Assembly (NCBI GenBank): GCA_001557505.1
Contig: LSAX01000002.1
Coordinates: 1,922,001-1,986,000 of the forward strand
DNA length: 64,000 bases
Origin: Reticulascus tulasneorum
Taxonomy: Eukaryota; Ascomycota; Sordariomycetes; Glomerellales; Reticulascaceae
Reading direction: 5' to 3'
Part shown: one piece after another, positions 34,228-47,949 of the stretch
Layout: each line of letters begins with the position of its first letter
How positions within the stretch are numbered: the first letter of the stretch is position 1
Position numbers and translations under genes: made by a program
Notes under the pieces: model-generated
Seen by the model: only the letters and a program-made list of their open reading frames with translations
What the model was told of the DNA's origin: nothing
The model's database searches: none

Positions 34228-35490
34228 ATGGCAGGAGTTCTTATCAGTGCCTTGTCCCGACGAGCCTCTAAAAGCTCAACTTCTCGGTCATTTAGATCCG
34301 TTACTTTAAGAAAGCCAATTGCACTTTCACCGCCGTCCTTCTCGCTCCATCCTCGAGTAGCCCTTCACACCAGTCGCACCCTTTTCCATTCCACAGCCCC
34401 GCACCCCGCCACCACCATGGCGTCCATACCCTCCACCATGAACGGCATCCAAATCTCCAAGCTCGGAGGAGTCGAAGTCCTGGACTACAAGACCGACTTG
34501 CCGGTGCCGGAGCTGAAGGAGGGACAGGTGCTCGTCAAGAATGAATACGCCGGAGTCAATTTCATCGACACGTATTTCCGAACAGGTCTCTATAAGGCAC
34601 CCAGCCTGCCGCTGATCCTTGGCCGCGAAGCTGCTGGGCACGTAGTCAAGACTCACCCTTCCGTCACAGAGTTCAAGGAGGGCGATGCGGTAGTCTATGT
34701 CTACCCCTTGGGATATTCGTATGCCGGCTACAGCGCCATCCCGGCAACGGAGCTTCTGCACCTACCTAAAGGCCTGTCCACGCAGCAAGGCGCCGCCAGT
34801 CTGTTGCAGGGGCTGACGGCGTGGACGTTCGTTCGCGAGGCGGGGCAGGTCCAGCCCGGCCAATGGGTGTTGGTACATGCCGCCGCCGGCGGTGTTGGCA
34901 CACAGTTGGTGCAAATGCTGAAGGCCGTGGGGGCAAAGGTCATTGGCACGGCGAGCACCACCGAGAAGTGCGAGCTCGCGAGAAAGAACGGCGCTGACTG
35001 GATCATAAACTCGAAAGAAGGCAATTTGGTCGAGGAGGCGAACAAGATCACAGGGGGGCATGGTGTAGATGTCATCTTCGATGGAATCGGCAAGTCGACG
35101 TTTGATGCGGACCTGGAGATGATTGCCCGGAAGGGCACTCTTGTAGTCTTTGGAAATGCGGTACGACCTCGACCATTCACTGCTAACATACACCTATTCA
35201 CATGAGACTAAGATGCTGACAATTTGATTTTCTAGTCTGGAGCCGTGCCTCCATTCGACATTCTCAAACTTGGGGCAAAAAATGTGAAGCTAGCGCGACC
35301 GGTCTACACTCAGTATGTTGCTACGCGGGAGGAGCTGGAGAAGTACAGCGGGGAGCTATTCGAGTTCCTTACCACAGGAAAAGTTGAAGTTGCCATTCAC
35401 AAGACATATGCCCTCAGCGATGTTGCGTCGGCACACAATGACCTAGAAGGAAGGAGGACGACAGGAAAGCTTGTGCTGAAGATCGATTGA
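34228..35490 (+). CDS. ZTA1: NADPH:quinone oxidoreductase, zeta-crystallin type
   Basis: Exons 34228-35160 and 35236-35490 join in phase (75-nt intron, GTACGA..CTAG, CTAAC branch) to 395 aa. The first 60 or so residues are Arg/Ser-rich without acids, like a mitochondrial presequence. An internal ATG at 34417 (MASIPSTMNG) would give a cytosolic form. MDR-fold landmarks are present: GVNFIDTYFRTGLY, GREAAGHV, the Rossmann motif AAAGGVGTQLVQ and FDGIGKSTFD. It lacks the structural-zinc cysteine cluster, as expected for this subfamily. The enzyme reduces quinones by one electron using NADPH and is linked to oxidative-stress defence. It is convergent with the epimerase gene, 217 bp away. Confidence 0.92.
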
Positions 35491-35707
35491 CTGGGGCAGT
35501 TGCCAGCACGTTTATAACAGCCACATTAGTCTGGAGGCGTGACTTGCGGAACCCATGGATATCGATGAGATTTCAATCAATAAATTGGAACTTCTCGGCT
35601 AGAAATAACCGCGAGTCTATATTAATGCAATAAATGTCCGAGCTAGAATGGGAGAGAAATGCCCAGATCAATCCAAGGACCGTCGATAAAACTGCACAAC
35701 AGCGTCC

Positions 35708-37091
<1,384 letters not shown>

Positions 37092-38841
37092 TGCAGAGAT
37101 TTTCTATCGACGATCCCGAAATTGATATGGTGAGATCTGATATGAGGGTTTCGGGGTGACAAAGTAGTTCTGAATGTATTCCCCAAGTGGCACTTGTAAG
37201 GTCCTGGGACTCTAGAGCTCGGGGGTTACGGGTATAAATAAGAATCTCGGCTTGTTTCTGTACGAGTCCAGTGCCTATTTTCGAGATATGTACGAAGAAA
37301 GGGATATTCCTGCTGGACTGTAATTTCTCCACGAAATGAAGCCGACAGCGGGGTTACACGGGGCACATGGAGGGGTCCATTGGCATGGCGGCATGCTGTG
37401 GCTGGATGTCACTCTGCATATTTGCATCGGCCTTAATGCATGTGCCAGCTTCGCACAGTTGATCTGCAGAACGCCGAACCGATCGTTCGCCTGGATCTTT
37501 CTTTATTACTCTGGGTATCCGTATATGTTTTCCTGATATACAGCGGTGTAATACATTGTATGAAGTGTTCGTCTAAGAGTGGAATTGCAACATGTTGCTG
37601 AGAGAACTATTGGCAAAAGCCTGACGACCACCATGATCGTTGGCAGCGTATGTCTCCCGTAATTCCTGGACACACCCGCGAGCATCAGTCTTTTCGGTGG
37701 TTCCGTGTGTGGTTGCGTGCTGAGCTGTATTGTCAGCCAGGCCTCGTGTTTAGAGGAGACTTGAGCAGGTCCGCTGTCTTCCGTCATCGGCACGGAGACT
37801 GAGCGACAACACGAGATTTGGCTTCATAGCTTACTACCAGGTATCCCTTTGCCTCATTGGTCAACCCTTGCGTATTCAGTGGCTCGACTGGTCCTGACCT
37901 CGTACCACCGCCCAGGTTGAATCTAGTCTAAATCGAACTTTGCAAGACGATTTCGCGGGTCTCGCAGATCGTGGCATCAAGCTAGTCACGTGGGCGCATT
38001 TGGAAGTTTCGTGTAAACTTCGGCACGACACGCCTTGAAGGCCCGTGCTCACCTGGCCACTGAAACACCGCCCAGTCGCGAAAACATTCCAGAGGTTGGT
38101 GTGACGTTCGAGATCAGCTTTTCGGATGGACAAAGAACGAGGTTGAGATTGCCGCTTTCATCGCATCTCCTGTCAATCTCATTATCCTTTACAATACTTG
38201 CAACGGCATAGCGATTCTTCTAGTCCCCAGGTCTTGTGGGTCCGAGGAAGATGGTTCTTTCAACCAGGGACAACCCAGCCATCCTTTGTTGTTGACCAGC
38301 CCAATCCGGCGGGTCTGGATAGCTTCACTGGGTATTCGCATATTCACCTGCGATTTCAGCAAGACGAAAGCGGATACTTGATCTCCATCTTATGAGCTCC
38401 CACTTCTTGACTTCTCAGGCATTCGGCTCTTACCGCTAGTCTCGAATCTATTCAATTCGTGGTCACCTTTGTTGTTGAAACAAAAAGAGGTCGAGCCGCA
38501 GGTGAACAAATCGAGACACGAATTGTTAATACAGCTTGCATATGTGGCCTGCAAGCTGCCACCTCCACCTTACAAGTAGGTAACGCCTTGTTATGAGCCG
38601 CCAGCCAACACTATTTTATCGCTTTGTGCCAGCAGTTCACAAAGTCGTTCTTCCCCGAAATATCTCACTGTCCCAAACACTCACCTCACTTCCTCTTTAT
38701 CTCATCGCAGCGAGTCACACCAGCTTGTTGGGGAGGTGGCCTTGATGCATTTCTCTTTAATCGACGAAGGAAACATTGAGAAACATCAAAGTCGAAGTTT
38801 AACTAATTGTTCGATAGAACTGCGATAATTTGTGAGTCAAG
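37092..38841. other. Divergent intergenic region
   Basis: About 1.75 kb between the epimerase and SUN-domain genes. Only short non-conserved open frames are seen; nothing is supported. Confidence 0.5.
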
Positions 38842-41800
38842 ATGACTGGCAGAAGACGGACTTCTCGGGCTCTTGGAGCCCGCGAGGTTCGAGAGTCAAA
38901 CCCTGCTGCCGAACCACATGGCGGCGCAGCTGTCTCCTCTGATTTACCGCCTGTCTCTTCGAGAATGAATACATCATACGGCTCTCCGCTCTCCACACGC
39001 TTGCGCAACCCTAGGCGGGGTCAGAGGCGCGATATCGTGTCGGCAGTATCCGCGATCTTGACAGGTGGCGACGATGATGATGACGACGATGAAGACGGCC
39101 CTCGAGTCACTGGGCGCGAACCTGAACCTGAACCCGAGCTTGAGCGCAAGAGCCCGGAATCGGATCCTGAGTCTGAATCGGACTCACAGTCAGAATCAGG
39201 TTCTCGTCCCCCACCTAGACGCTCTGGTCGGTCGAGTAAGTTTTACTTTCGCCTAGGTCAATGGCTTGTCATTTTGCATTACTGACAGCGTATAACAGAT
39301 GTCGCTGCTATCTCCACTAGCCATGCTCCTCCTTCTAGGTCAATAAAGCCGGATGTGCGGGCACAAGCAGTTAAGAGTGGTGCGTCCCTAGAGAAGAGGA
39401 CAGAAAGCACTCCCGCCGGGACCCCATCGCGGTTTAGGAAAAGACGAAGTGGCTCGGAAGAACCGACTGCACCTGTAACAAAAGCCGCACAGTCTAGACC
39501 TCGGCATGGATCAGAGCCTCCTCTAGCACCAACCCCCGACTCAACTCGCACATTTGGCCAGGAAAGCTCGATATATGGCGTCGCCACTTTCCCTTCTACG
39601 CCTCTCTCTGAGAGCCATGTTACAGTCTCTCCTAGAACCAGGCTTGGAGCTTCGCGGCTGCAAAGTCGCATTCTCACTATTACTGAAGAGACCGAGGAAG
39701 AGTTGCCTGCCGTGAGGCAGATTGAACCCCGACCTGTCTTCAATCCTCGACCTACGCCTGGGACAAAGGCCAACGCGCCACCTGAGGCCTCCGATGATGA
39801 TATCGAAGAAGATGAACTTCCGATCCGCAGGTCCCCGAAGCCGCATAATCGCGCATCTTTCGCTGCCTCGTCCCAGAACCCACTGCCTGTTGTGGCAAGA
39901 ATCGCCTCTCCTACCCCAAGCTCCTCGGTTTCCCCAATTGGCGAAACCTCTGAAAATAGTAGTGATGAGCTTCCACCAAGTAACCATCAGAAGCACAGAT
40001 TTCCAGGCATTGGACCGCCTTTTGACTCAGCCACCTACAAACAAGGGAATGGTCGGCGGCAAAGCACAGACTCTGATCCCCAAGCACAACGGAGGGATCC
40101 CCGAACGCAAGAGACAATACGGAAAGAAGTGGTAGAATATTGGACAAACCAGGCTGCACGTGAGCGAAGATGGGGGTGGCTGTATCGGTTATTCCCAAGA
40201 AGACAGACAGTGCAAGAAGATGGAGAGCCAGCCAGCGCGAGTGGTCGAGGCACAGAACATGATTTCACACAAACAGGGCGATCTCGCTCAATTGCATGGG
40301 CTAGAGCATTGGGGTCATTTCTTTATCGCGCCCTGGTTCGCGTTGTCGATATGATCGACAGTCTCAGTTCGCCTGTGGCCTGGCTAATAAGCTGTGGTGC
40401 GATCGCTGCAGCCCTTGCGGTTGTAGTAATGTCGTGGCAAGGTAGCTCTGACTTGTCAGGATCCCGTGGCTTAGGGACTGGCGCTGTTCACTGGTATGGC
40501 TGGGGGGATATTTCGTCCAATCTCGGGCAGTTTGTTCCCTTCTGGTTATCACAACCCAGCAGCATTTTCAGTGACGAAGATGCTCGAGAGTACCAAAAGC
40601 AGCTGCGGGAGTATGAATACGAGCTTCAGAAACTGCAGAGGTCGACCAAACTCCACGATAGCTCCCTAGCCAAGCTGCAGTCGATCGTGCCGTCGATTGT
40701 CCATATGACCTTGGACAAGAGGGGTAAACCGGTTATCAACCAAGAATTCTATCATGCCTTAAGGGATCTCATGAAAGATGACCCCGAGGTTCTCACACTG
40801 AGCAGGGGCCACCATGGATACTACTATATATCCGATGAGAACTGGAAAGCCGTGAGAGATAGGCTCCGGAAAGATCCCTCATACCAAAGCACTACCTCAC
40901 CAAACAAGTCATCGCTGCCTCTCTCTGATATCGCAGATATCGTCAAATCCACTATCGGCAGCTCTATTAACAGCTCCTTCAAGAACTGGGTGAAACACAA
41001 CAACGACGAAGTAGCCAGGATTTTGCAACCCGTAGTGGGTCAGGCCATTCCAGATAAGCTCGAGAAGGAATTAAAAGCAGAGTTCAACAAATTCATCAAG
41101 GAACAATACGACAAGAAGAGCACAACAGAGGTCGTGGTGACAAGAGAAGAATTTATCCGTCATCTCAAGAGCGAATTTTCCGCCCACCGCAATGAAGTTA
41201 CGGCCGAGATGCAGGAATTGCAGGCCGAGCTCGAACGTCTGGTCAAGGAGTCTCTTCAAACAGCAAAGAAAGCTCCACCACCGGGCATGACCCGAGATGA
41301 AGTTTCTCAAATTGTGGATACTGCCGTTCGTAAGGCGATCGCCAACGCACCTTTGAGAGCCATGGCCGATGGGAAGATCGGCGCCAACTGGAACGCGGAG
41401 CTCCGACATCAGGTCAATTTCTTTTCTCGTGGCACCGGCGCAGTCATTGACGACAAGCATACAACTCCAAATTTCGACCCGCCTATTAGAGGTAAGGTTA
41501 GGTCCAAGGAATGGAAGAAGAGCCTTCAGCATCCACCGTCCTCTCCCGCTATCGCTGCACTCCTACGCTGGGAGGACGACGGCGAATGCTGGTGTGGAGC
41601 TACGGCTAATGACCGTCACGGCCTCCCTCTTGGTACGAGTCTTGGCGTTCTCCTCGGCCATACCGTCATCCCCCAACATGTAGTAATTGAACATATACTA
41701 CCAGGCGCAACCCTGGACGAGAAGGCGCGGCCGAAGGATGTGGAAGTATGGGCCTACGTTGAAGAACTTGGTTTGCGCAACCGCGTGGCCGACTTCTCAG

Positions 41801-42057
41801 AAACGCACTTCCCCGACAACGGCCGCCAGATCGGCCAGCATACCTACGGTGACGGATGGGTCAAGATTGGCCAGTTCACGTACGAAACAAGCGATGCTCA
41901 GAACGGCGTTCACGTGCATAAGCTTGACTCGGAGCTCACGACGATGGGCGTCGTGACAGACCACATCATTCTCAGGGCGGTGACCAACTACGGGTCAGAG
42001 GACCACACATGCTTTTATCGAGTACGGCTCTATGGCGAGCTGAAGGAGATTGAATAG
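38842..42057 (+). CDS. SUN-domain inner nuclear membrane protein (Sad1/UNC-84)
   Basis: Exons 38842-39235 and 39299-42057 join in phase (63-nt intron) to 1,050 aa. The nucleoplasmic N-terminus is long, Arg/Ser-rich and acidic in places (a run of Asp at about residues 78-84). One TM segment lies at about 490-512 (WLISCGAIAAALAVVV). Lumenal coiled coils follow (about 560-600 and 690-750). The C-terminal SUN domain spans about 890-1050, with CWCGA, GVLLGHTVIPQHVVIEH, VEVWAYVEE and HTCFYRVRLYG. SUN proteins pair with KASH proteins in LINC complexes and anchor the spindle pole body and telomeres. Length is typical for filamentous ascomycete orthologues. Confidence 0.95.
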
Positions 42058-43359
42058 TGGGCCATTGGAGTCCTTTCTGGAATGATACGGCATATATGCA
42101 AAGCTGGAAGGGGTGCGTCCATCGGCGTTAGGGGTTGGTGATACCCCTTGGTTTCAGTAGATTTTGGAACAAAATTCATCTTCCGTTTTGGAGTCTACCT
42201 CAGTGGATGAGCTTCGTGCAAAGACATGTGCAATGCTGGCCATGCATGCAGTGATATCTTCTCCATCACAGCTTGTTGTCCTAACTGTCTTTGTCAACAT
42301 ATTGATAGCGTCCCTCCCAAGACATCGTTCACACGGCTCCCGTTCACGCCTTATTCATGAGCCCCCATTAATCACACGCCGGGCAGTGAATCGCATCCCG
42401 CCTTCAAGCTCTGCTTCCACGGCCACATTCGGATGTCGATCACCGCAGCCAGTCGCCATCCTCATATTGACACGCATCAGATGCTGGTAGTGTAGATCCA
42501 GATTGGGAAGAGCTCTTGGAACGATGCGGAGAGAGTGGTTGCTCTTATCAAGATTTCAAGGTAGGGTTTGGAGAGAAGAAAAGTGTTTCTCGTCTGCAGC
42601 TCGGAGTCAGCGTCAAGCATATAGCTATCAGAACATGAGATCCGCCTCCAGCAAATTGACACCGACATACCTACACTCCCCCAAGCTTCCTCAAATCCGC
42701 ACCACTCTCCTCAGCGATCTCCTGCATCTTGGCACCAGACCTTAGGCTCGCATTCATTTCTGCCACCCATATCCTCAAGGCGACTGCGTGCTCGCATACA
42801 AGGACTTCAGGACGCGTTGAAGGGTGCCATACAAGCCATGTGTGCGGGAACGGAGAAACGCACAGAAACCAAAACCTGCCGTGGAACCCAGCGACGGACG
42901 CGCGAGGTGCCGCTTATTCGAGGGAATGCGCCGTCCGCGGCTGGGAGCGAGGCGAGGAGTAGCTGGCATCAGCGATGACGAGTTGTGGGGTTGTTTTTCG
43001 AGTGATCTGTAGTGGGGTCCTTGTTGGGATGATGTGGATGAGGGGCATAGACTGAAGGTGTGCGACATGTAATTCCTCAGGGCATTCGCCAGCCTACGTC
43101 AATTGGTGTTAACGGGCTGGAAGAAGTTGGTGAATTGGAAGTTGAAGTTGGTTGAACCTTGAGCCAGCTTTCGTATATGTATTTCCCTACGATACAGCAG
43201 TTGAATGGCGCTGGTCACTAAGCCATCCAAGCTTGATGACAGAAATTTTCAGATTCGTGTACGTCAGTCAGTCATCAAGTGGACACTATACAACGGTGCC
43301 GGCATTCCGGCATCACGGCATCTGGATTTGCTGTATCTCCCAGGGTATCTGCAATTTTA
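42058..43359. other. Intergenic region between SUN and DBP4 genes
   Basis: About 1.3 kb between converging genes. A minus-strand coding-like frame ends at a stop at 42671-42673 (tail KMQEIAEESGADLRKLGGV). It may be the end of a small unrecognised gene, but no start or splice chain could be established. Confidence 0.4.
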
Positions 43360-45826
43360 CTACTCGTCCAACAAACCCGCGGCCAGAGCCTCAAAGTCCT
43401 CCAGCGTCTCCGGCTCATGGTCCATCTCGATAACCTTTGATCTGCCACCTCTCTTCTTGGGAGTCTCGCCATCAGAGTCATCTTGAAACCATTTCTTCGC
43501 CTTCTTCCTCGGCCTCTCGTCGCCATCTTCACTCGGGGCCTCACCCCTTACTGGCAGAGAAGCAAGAAAAGCCAAAGGATCCTCATCGAGCACCGGCGCA
43601 GCGAGTCGTGGGCCAGCTTTGTCCCGGACAGTCTCAATTCTCTCCTCTGCCTCCCTAGCCTTCTGCCTGTCTCTTTTCTCTCTCCGCTTCTGCTTGGCCA
43701 GCTGCTTATCATCGAGATCAGCTTCCCGAACTTTGGCTGCCTCGTTGACCACGAACTTTTCCCGCTGTTCTTCGGCAGGCCCAGCTTGTTTAAAGTCTTC
43801 CTCGTCCTGGAGTTCGTACATGGAGTGTGCATTGCCATCCTCGTCAAACACAATCTTCGTCCCTGTCCCTTTAAATTTGAGCATCTTCTTTTTCGACTTA
43901 AGAGCTTTCTCTCGCCGTTTAGAATCAACAATATACTGCTGATCACCAAAGTTGACGACCTTGGCCGTTGACCCCGGAACATTCCTCGACTCGTCGTCTA
44001 AATCGTCATCCTTCAAAACTCTCTTCACGGACAGGAAGTCCTCATCGCCGTCAGCTGCAGCAGCATCTGCCCCGTCTTCATCCGCGCCGGCCACAAGTTT
44101 GGTGTAGTGACCCGAAAGCACGTCTTGGTTAGTTCTTTCGAACATACGGTCATATTTCGTCTTGATCTCTGGCTTCTTTTTCAATTGTTTCGCTCCGTCC
44201 AAGTCTGAATCTGAGTCAAACTCATCGCCCAACATGTTGCCTCTCGGTGCATTTTTGACCTTTTTGATATCTTCACCTTTTTGGAACTTGATTTGCGGCG
44301 TGCCTGGCAGCCCCATGCTGCTTGCGAAACCGTCGAGGTCAAGCTCGCTAAACTTGAAAATCCCTTTATCCTTCTGCAGATGCAGTGATCGTGTATAACT
44401 AATAAAGGCTTTCTGGCCTAAGTATTTGAGATCCGGATTCTGGAAGCACATGCTTTGCAGTTGGTCGGTAATGCTCTTCTTTTTGCTCTCCTTGACCGAT
44501 ATTCTTTGGATTGGAACCTTTCTCTGTTCCAGTCTCGTCAGCATTCCCTCTTCCTCGCTTGGATCGAGAAAAAGAACGGCTCGCCCGTCACGTTCGTATC
44601 TGGCTGTCCTTCCGCAGCGGTGGATGTAAGTGTCTGCGTCTTCCGGCGCATCCATCTGAACAACCCAGTCCACGGCAGGAAAGTCGACGCCTCGCGCCAC
44701 CACATCTGTGGCGAAGAGGCAAGACTGGTTAGATTCCGCAAATCTTCTCGTTATTTCCATTCTCTGTATCTGTTTCTGCTTTCCGAGGAGATGCAGCAAA
44801 GGTATACCAGGCTGCAGATGCCTAAAGCTTTCATACACAAACCGCACTTGTTTACCCGAGGACAAGAACACGATGATCTTGCTCTTCAAGTTTGCTTTGA
44901 TGAACCCGTAGAGCGTATTCAGCTTTTCTGGCAGCGGAGTGACAATGTAGTGTTGCTGCAGGGTGCTCGGTGTCGCAAACTGGGCTGACTCGTGAACCGA
45001 GACATATTCAGGATCCTTCAAACTTAGACGGGCCAAGTCTGACACCTTCTTGCTCTGTGTCGCACTGAACAATAACGTCTGTCGAGATTTGGGCAGATGT
45101 TCCACCAGGGCATCAACGGCTGATTGAAATCCCATATCCATGATCCGATCCGCTTCGTCCATCACGAGAATCTGCAAATTATCGACATCAAATCCCGCTG
45201 TCTGGTCCAAGTGCTGCAAAATTCGGCCTGGAGTGCAAACTAGTATGTTCATTCGGGACAATCGCTCGGCCTCCTCTTTCAAACTCTTTCCGCCAATGAT
45301 CAACCCAGCCGAAAATGCATGGTGTCTGCCAACCTTCCGTAACACTTCGAAGATCTGAGCTGCGAGCTCTCGAGTTGGAGATAGAATGAGGGCCCCTAGC
45401 CCATCAAATTCTGTCCACCGCGCGCGGTAGAGCTTCTCTAACACTGGTATTATGAAGGCAAGTGTCTTGCCACTCCCGGTCTTCGCAGCACCGAGGATGT
45501 CATGGCCTTTGAGCGCAAGTGAGATTGCACGAGCCTGGATATCGGTGAGGGTCTTGAAATGCGATGCCTTCAAGCCAGAGGCAGTCGGTTCGCAGAGCGG
45601 TAGGTCGGTAAAGTCTTTGATATTTGCTTTAACATCCTGCAAGCAATCCTTCGTTAGTACAGCCAGTGGAGGGGAACCTGGTTGCCCCACTTACGAAGTC
45701 AATGACAGCCTGGTCCAGCTCTTCGAGGCTCTGCTGTTCCTTCTTCCTCTTTTCTAATCGAACTTCTGTCTTTAAATTTTTATGTCGTTTCGCCTGGGAC
45801 CCTTGACTCTTTTCGTGGGCTGCCAT
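43360..45826 (-). CDS. DBP4: DEAD-box ATP-dependent RNA helicase DBP4 (HCA4)
   Basis: Exons 45695-45826 and 43360-45636 join in phase (58-nt intron, GTAAGT..CAG, CTAAC branch) to 802 aa. Motifs in order: Q-motif region, AAKTGSGKT (94-102), PTREL (131-135), DEAD (204-207), SAT (235-237) and HRCGRTAR. A long charged C-terminal extension follows, with Lys/Glu-rich coiled-coil segments. The N-terminal [20 protein letters not shown] block is typical of DBP4. The protein works in the nucleolus in 18S rRNA maturation and release of U14/snR41 from pre-ribosomes. Part of its coding sequence (45353-45404) is repeated perfectly and inverted upstream at 46116-46167. Confidence 0.96.
45353..45404 (-). repeat. 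52-bp segment of DBP4, inverted copy at 46116-46167
   Basis: Codes for the motif Ia region around [14 protein letters not shown]. Identical over 52 bp, in inverted orientation, to 46116-46167. Confidence 0.93.
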
Positions 45827-46202
45827 TTCGTGTGGTTGGTGATCGTGCCGAGTGTGGTTGTGAAGGTTGCAGCGCAGGATTTTTTTTTTTTGATCTGGTC
45901 GGCATTCGGAGACAGCTGCCGCCGCTGAGACTCAATCCACTTGCCAGCTGGCAACAGCTGTTGGCTCGGCAATCGAAAGATGGATCTCTGCAGGAGCATT
46001 AGCCGCTCTGGGTATGGAACATCCACGCTCAAGACAACTATCTGTGCAAACGGCTGCCATTCTTCTTGGAGTCCTGCAATGAAGTCCGTATCCCGATCTC
46101 AGCGGGGGACTGTCTATGGGCTAGGGGCCCTCATTCTATCTCCAACTCGAGAGCTCGCAGCTCAGATTAGTCTGCCATCGCGCTCTCTGTCTTTGCCTCC
46201 CC
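45827..46202. other. Upstream region of DBP4 with poly-T tract and captured DBP4 fragment
   Basis: A T-run at 45880-45891 lies 54 bp before the DBP4 start. The 52-bp DBP4 copy sits at 46116-46167. No independent gene is supported. Confidence 0.7.
46116..46167 (+). repeat. Perfect 52-bp inverted copy of DBP4 coding sequence
   Basis: The plus strand reads as the sense strand of DBP4 codons for the PTREL region. Immediate flanks do not match beyond a weak GCGG.GGAC similarity upstream. Confidence 0.93.
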
Positions 46203-47582
46203 TCAATGAAGTACACTTGGACGATTCCTCAATGCCCGGTCATCCATGTGTCCTTGGACTACCCAGTAGCCCATGATACTGGAGCCTTGGTCAATGGCCC
46301 TCCAAAAACGTATACCTGGATAGTCTCGCCCTTTGTATACGAATCCTTCTTCCCAGCAATCTCTATTTACCAGCTGAGTCCACAAAGTCCAATTTAACGA
46401 CACGTAAAGTTCTTGAAGCGGCGACCTTGGGGTCTTCGCGAACGCATCAGCCGCGGTGAAGATGGCGTCTTCCCTCACTTTCACACCTTCTATGGGGACC
46501 CTTGGGTTGCCAATGAATTCTTCATCGGTGTATAATATCTCACCATACAGCGAAACATGAAGCTTCCTCAGCGCTGGAAAAGCTGACTGTAGCAGATCGA
46601 ATGGCAGTTCAGCATGTGGCGGCCATTCGAAAGGCCTTTTACGTAGCTCAAAGCCTGGCGGCTTGGTGACGTGCCAGGTGAGTTCTAGATTGGTGATTGA
46701 AGCCATCCTTCGTGGTAGTAGGTCGCGACAAAGTTGAAGGACCATGTCGTTGTCCATAGTATTGCTGGTCAGCACAAACATGTTCGTAGAGTACAGGACG
46801 TCGATTCCTTCCACATATCTGTGTATCATATATAATTAGCGAGCAAGGAATGGGTAGGTTGAGCCGAATGTTTGCAAGACGCACGCCTGCCGACAAGCTA
46901 GGATCCATCCCATCGCTCCCAGTGAGGTACCCCCGGTTGTGCCTGATGATTCGGCAGACCGTATATCCTTGAAACACTCGTCTCTCCAAGGCGGTTGATT
47001 CTTGTAGATATGCGTCATGTTTCGTTGGCAGACACAGTTCACCCACCGCTGCTGGGCAGGCATCGATTCGGGTCCAATTGCACGATTCAACGCAGGTCCA
47101 TTCCGCTCAGTTAGAGACTCCAAGCCGATGTGGACTGGTAGGTTCCCGAAAGCCTCAAGTAAAATTTTACGCCGTAGCTCAAATGGAAGCCGATCGAAAA
47201 GGGGACCGATTGACGACCGAAAGCCATTTGTGGAATGCGGTGTAATGGGACGGCGCTCTGAGGGTAAAGCCGGTGCGGTCTGCTCATCAACAGCTGGCTT
47301 CTCCTTAAAAATATTTTCAAGCAGGTTTTTAGCCCACGGAAACAGTCGAGCCGGCATCGTAGGACAATTGGTGAAGTTCAGACACGTTCCATCGCACGAT
47401 TGTCCATGCATAGAGCAAGATGGCGTGTGCAAAGTCGCGGTCCTGGCGGGGTAACTGAACCTGCAATCAAACCATGCAGCCACGTCCGCCGGTTCATTGA
47501 TCCCGTTGGTGCCACCATACCGGTTGTTGTTGACAGAGGTCTGCATTGCTGGCCTACTGTAGCCCAAACAGAGCCTCGTCAT
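46203..47582 (-). CDS. DUF7730-like fungal protein, copy 2
   Basis: Exons 46885-47582 and 46203-46818 join in phase (66-nt intron, GTGCGT..CAG) to 437 aa. An internal ATG at 47546 is an alternative start. LPFELRRKILLEAFGNLPVHIGL, GAMGWILACRQ / YVEGIDVLYSTNMFVL and LLPRRMASITNLELTW are the same blocks in the same order as in the protein at 12631-13905. The N-terminal part is Cys-containing and differs from copy 1. The intron position (after the first two bases of the Ala codon in RQA/RRA) is identical in both. Function is unknown. No signal peptide or TM segment is seen. Confidence 0.8.
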
Positions 47583-47949
47583 GACATGTGATGCTACTTA
47601 ATTGGTGTCTGGAGATCACTTCTCATCTAAACTGAGTGCTGGGATATCGACGGATCGGCTGAGGTCTGGCGGATCACAATCACAGCGACGAGGTACTCAT
47701 TCAGGACAAGTTGTTAATATCATACTAGTGAGCATATCTATGATGCATTCGTGATCTCTTCCTTCCTCCAAGAGCCTTCAAAGGTCCATCAGACTCTGTG
47801 TCATCCGTAAGTCTCATCCATGATGGCACAACCTAGCCAAAGCAAAGAGACGCTGGTTAGCAACACGTCTTCCTCATATCTCCCACCGGCAGACTAGAAA
47901 ATAACAAGTATCAGAAGCTGCCATGGAAAAAATGTTTCCCTGTCTGTCA
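47583..47949. other. Intergenic region
   Basis: About 370 bp; promoter of the DUF7730-like gene and 3' region of the deaminase-like gene. Nothing else seen. Confidence 0.5.

Noticed and set aside
45941..46276. Plus-strand frame containing a PTRELAAQ helicase motif
   Set aside because: Not a helicase gene: the motif comes only from the 52-bp captured DBP4 fragment, with unrelated flanks.
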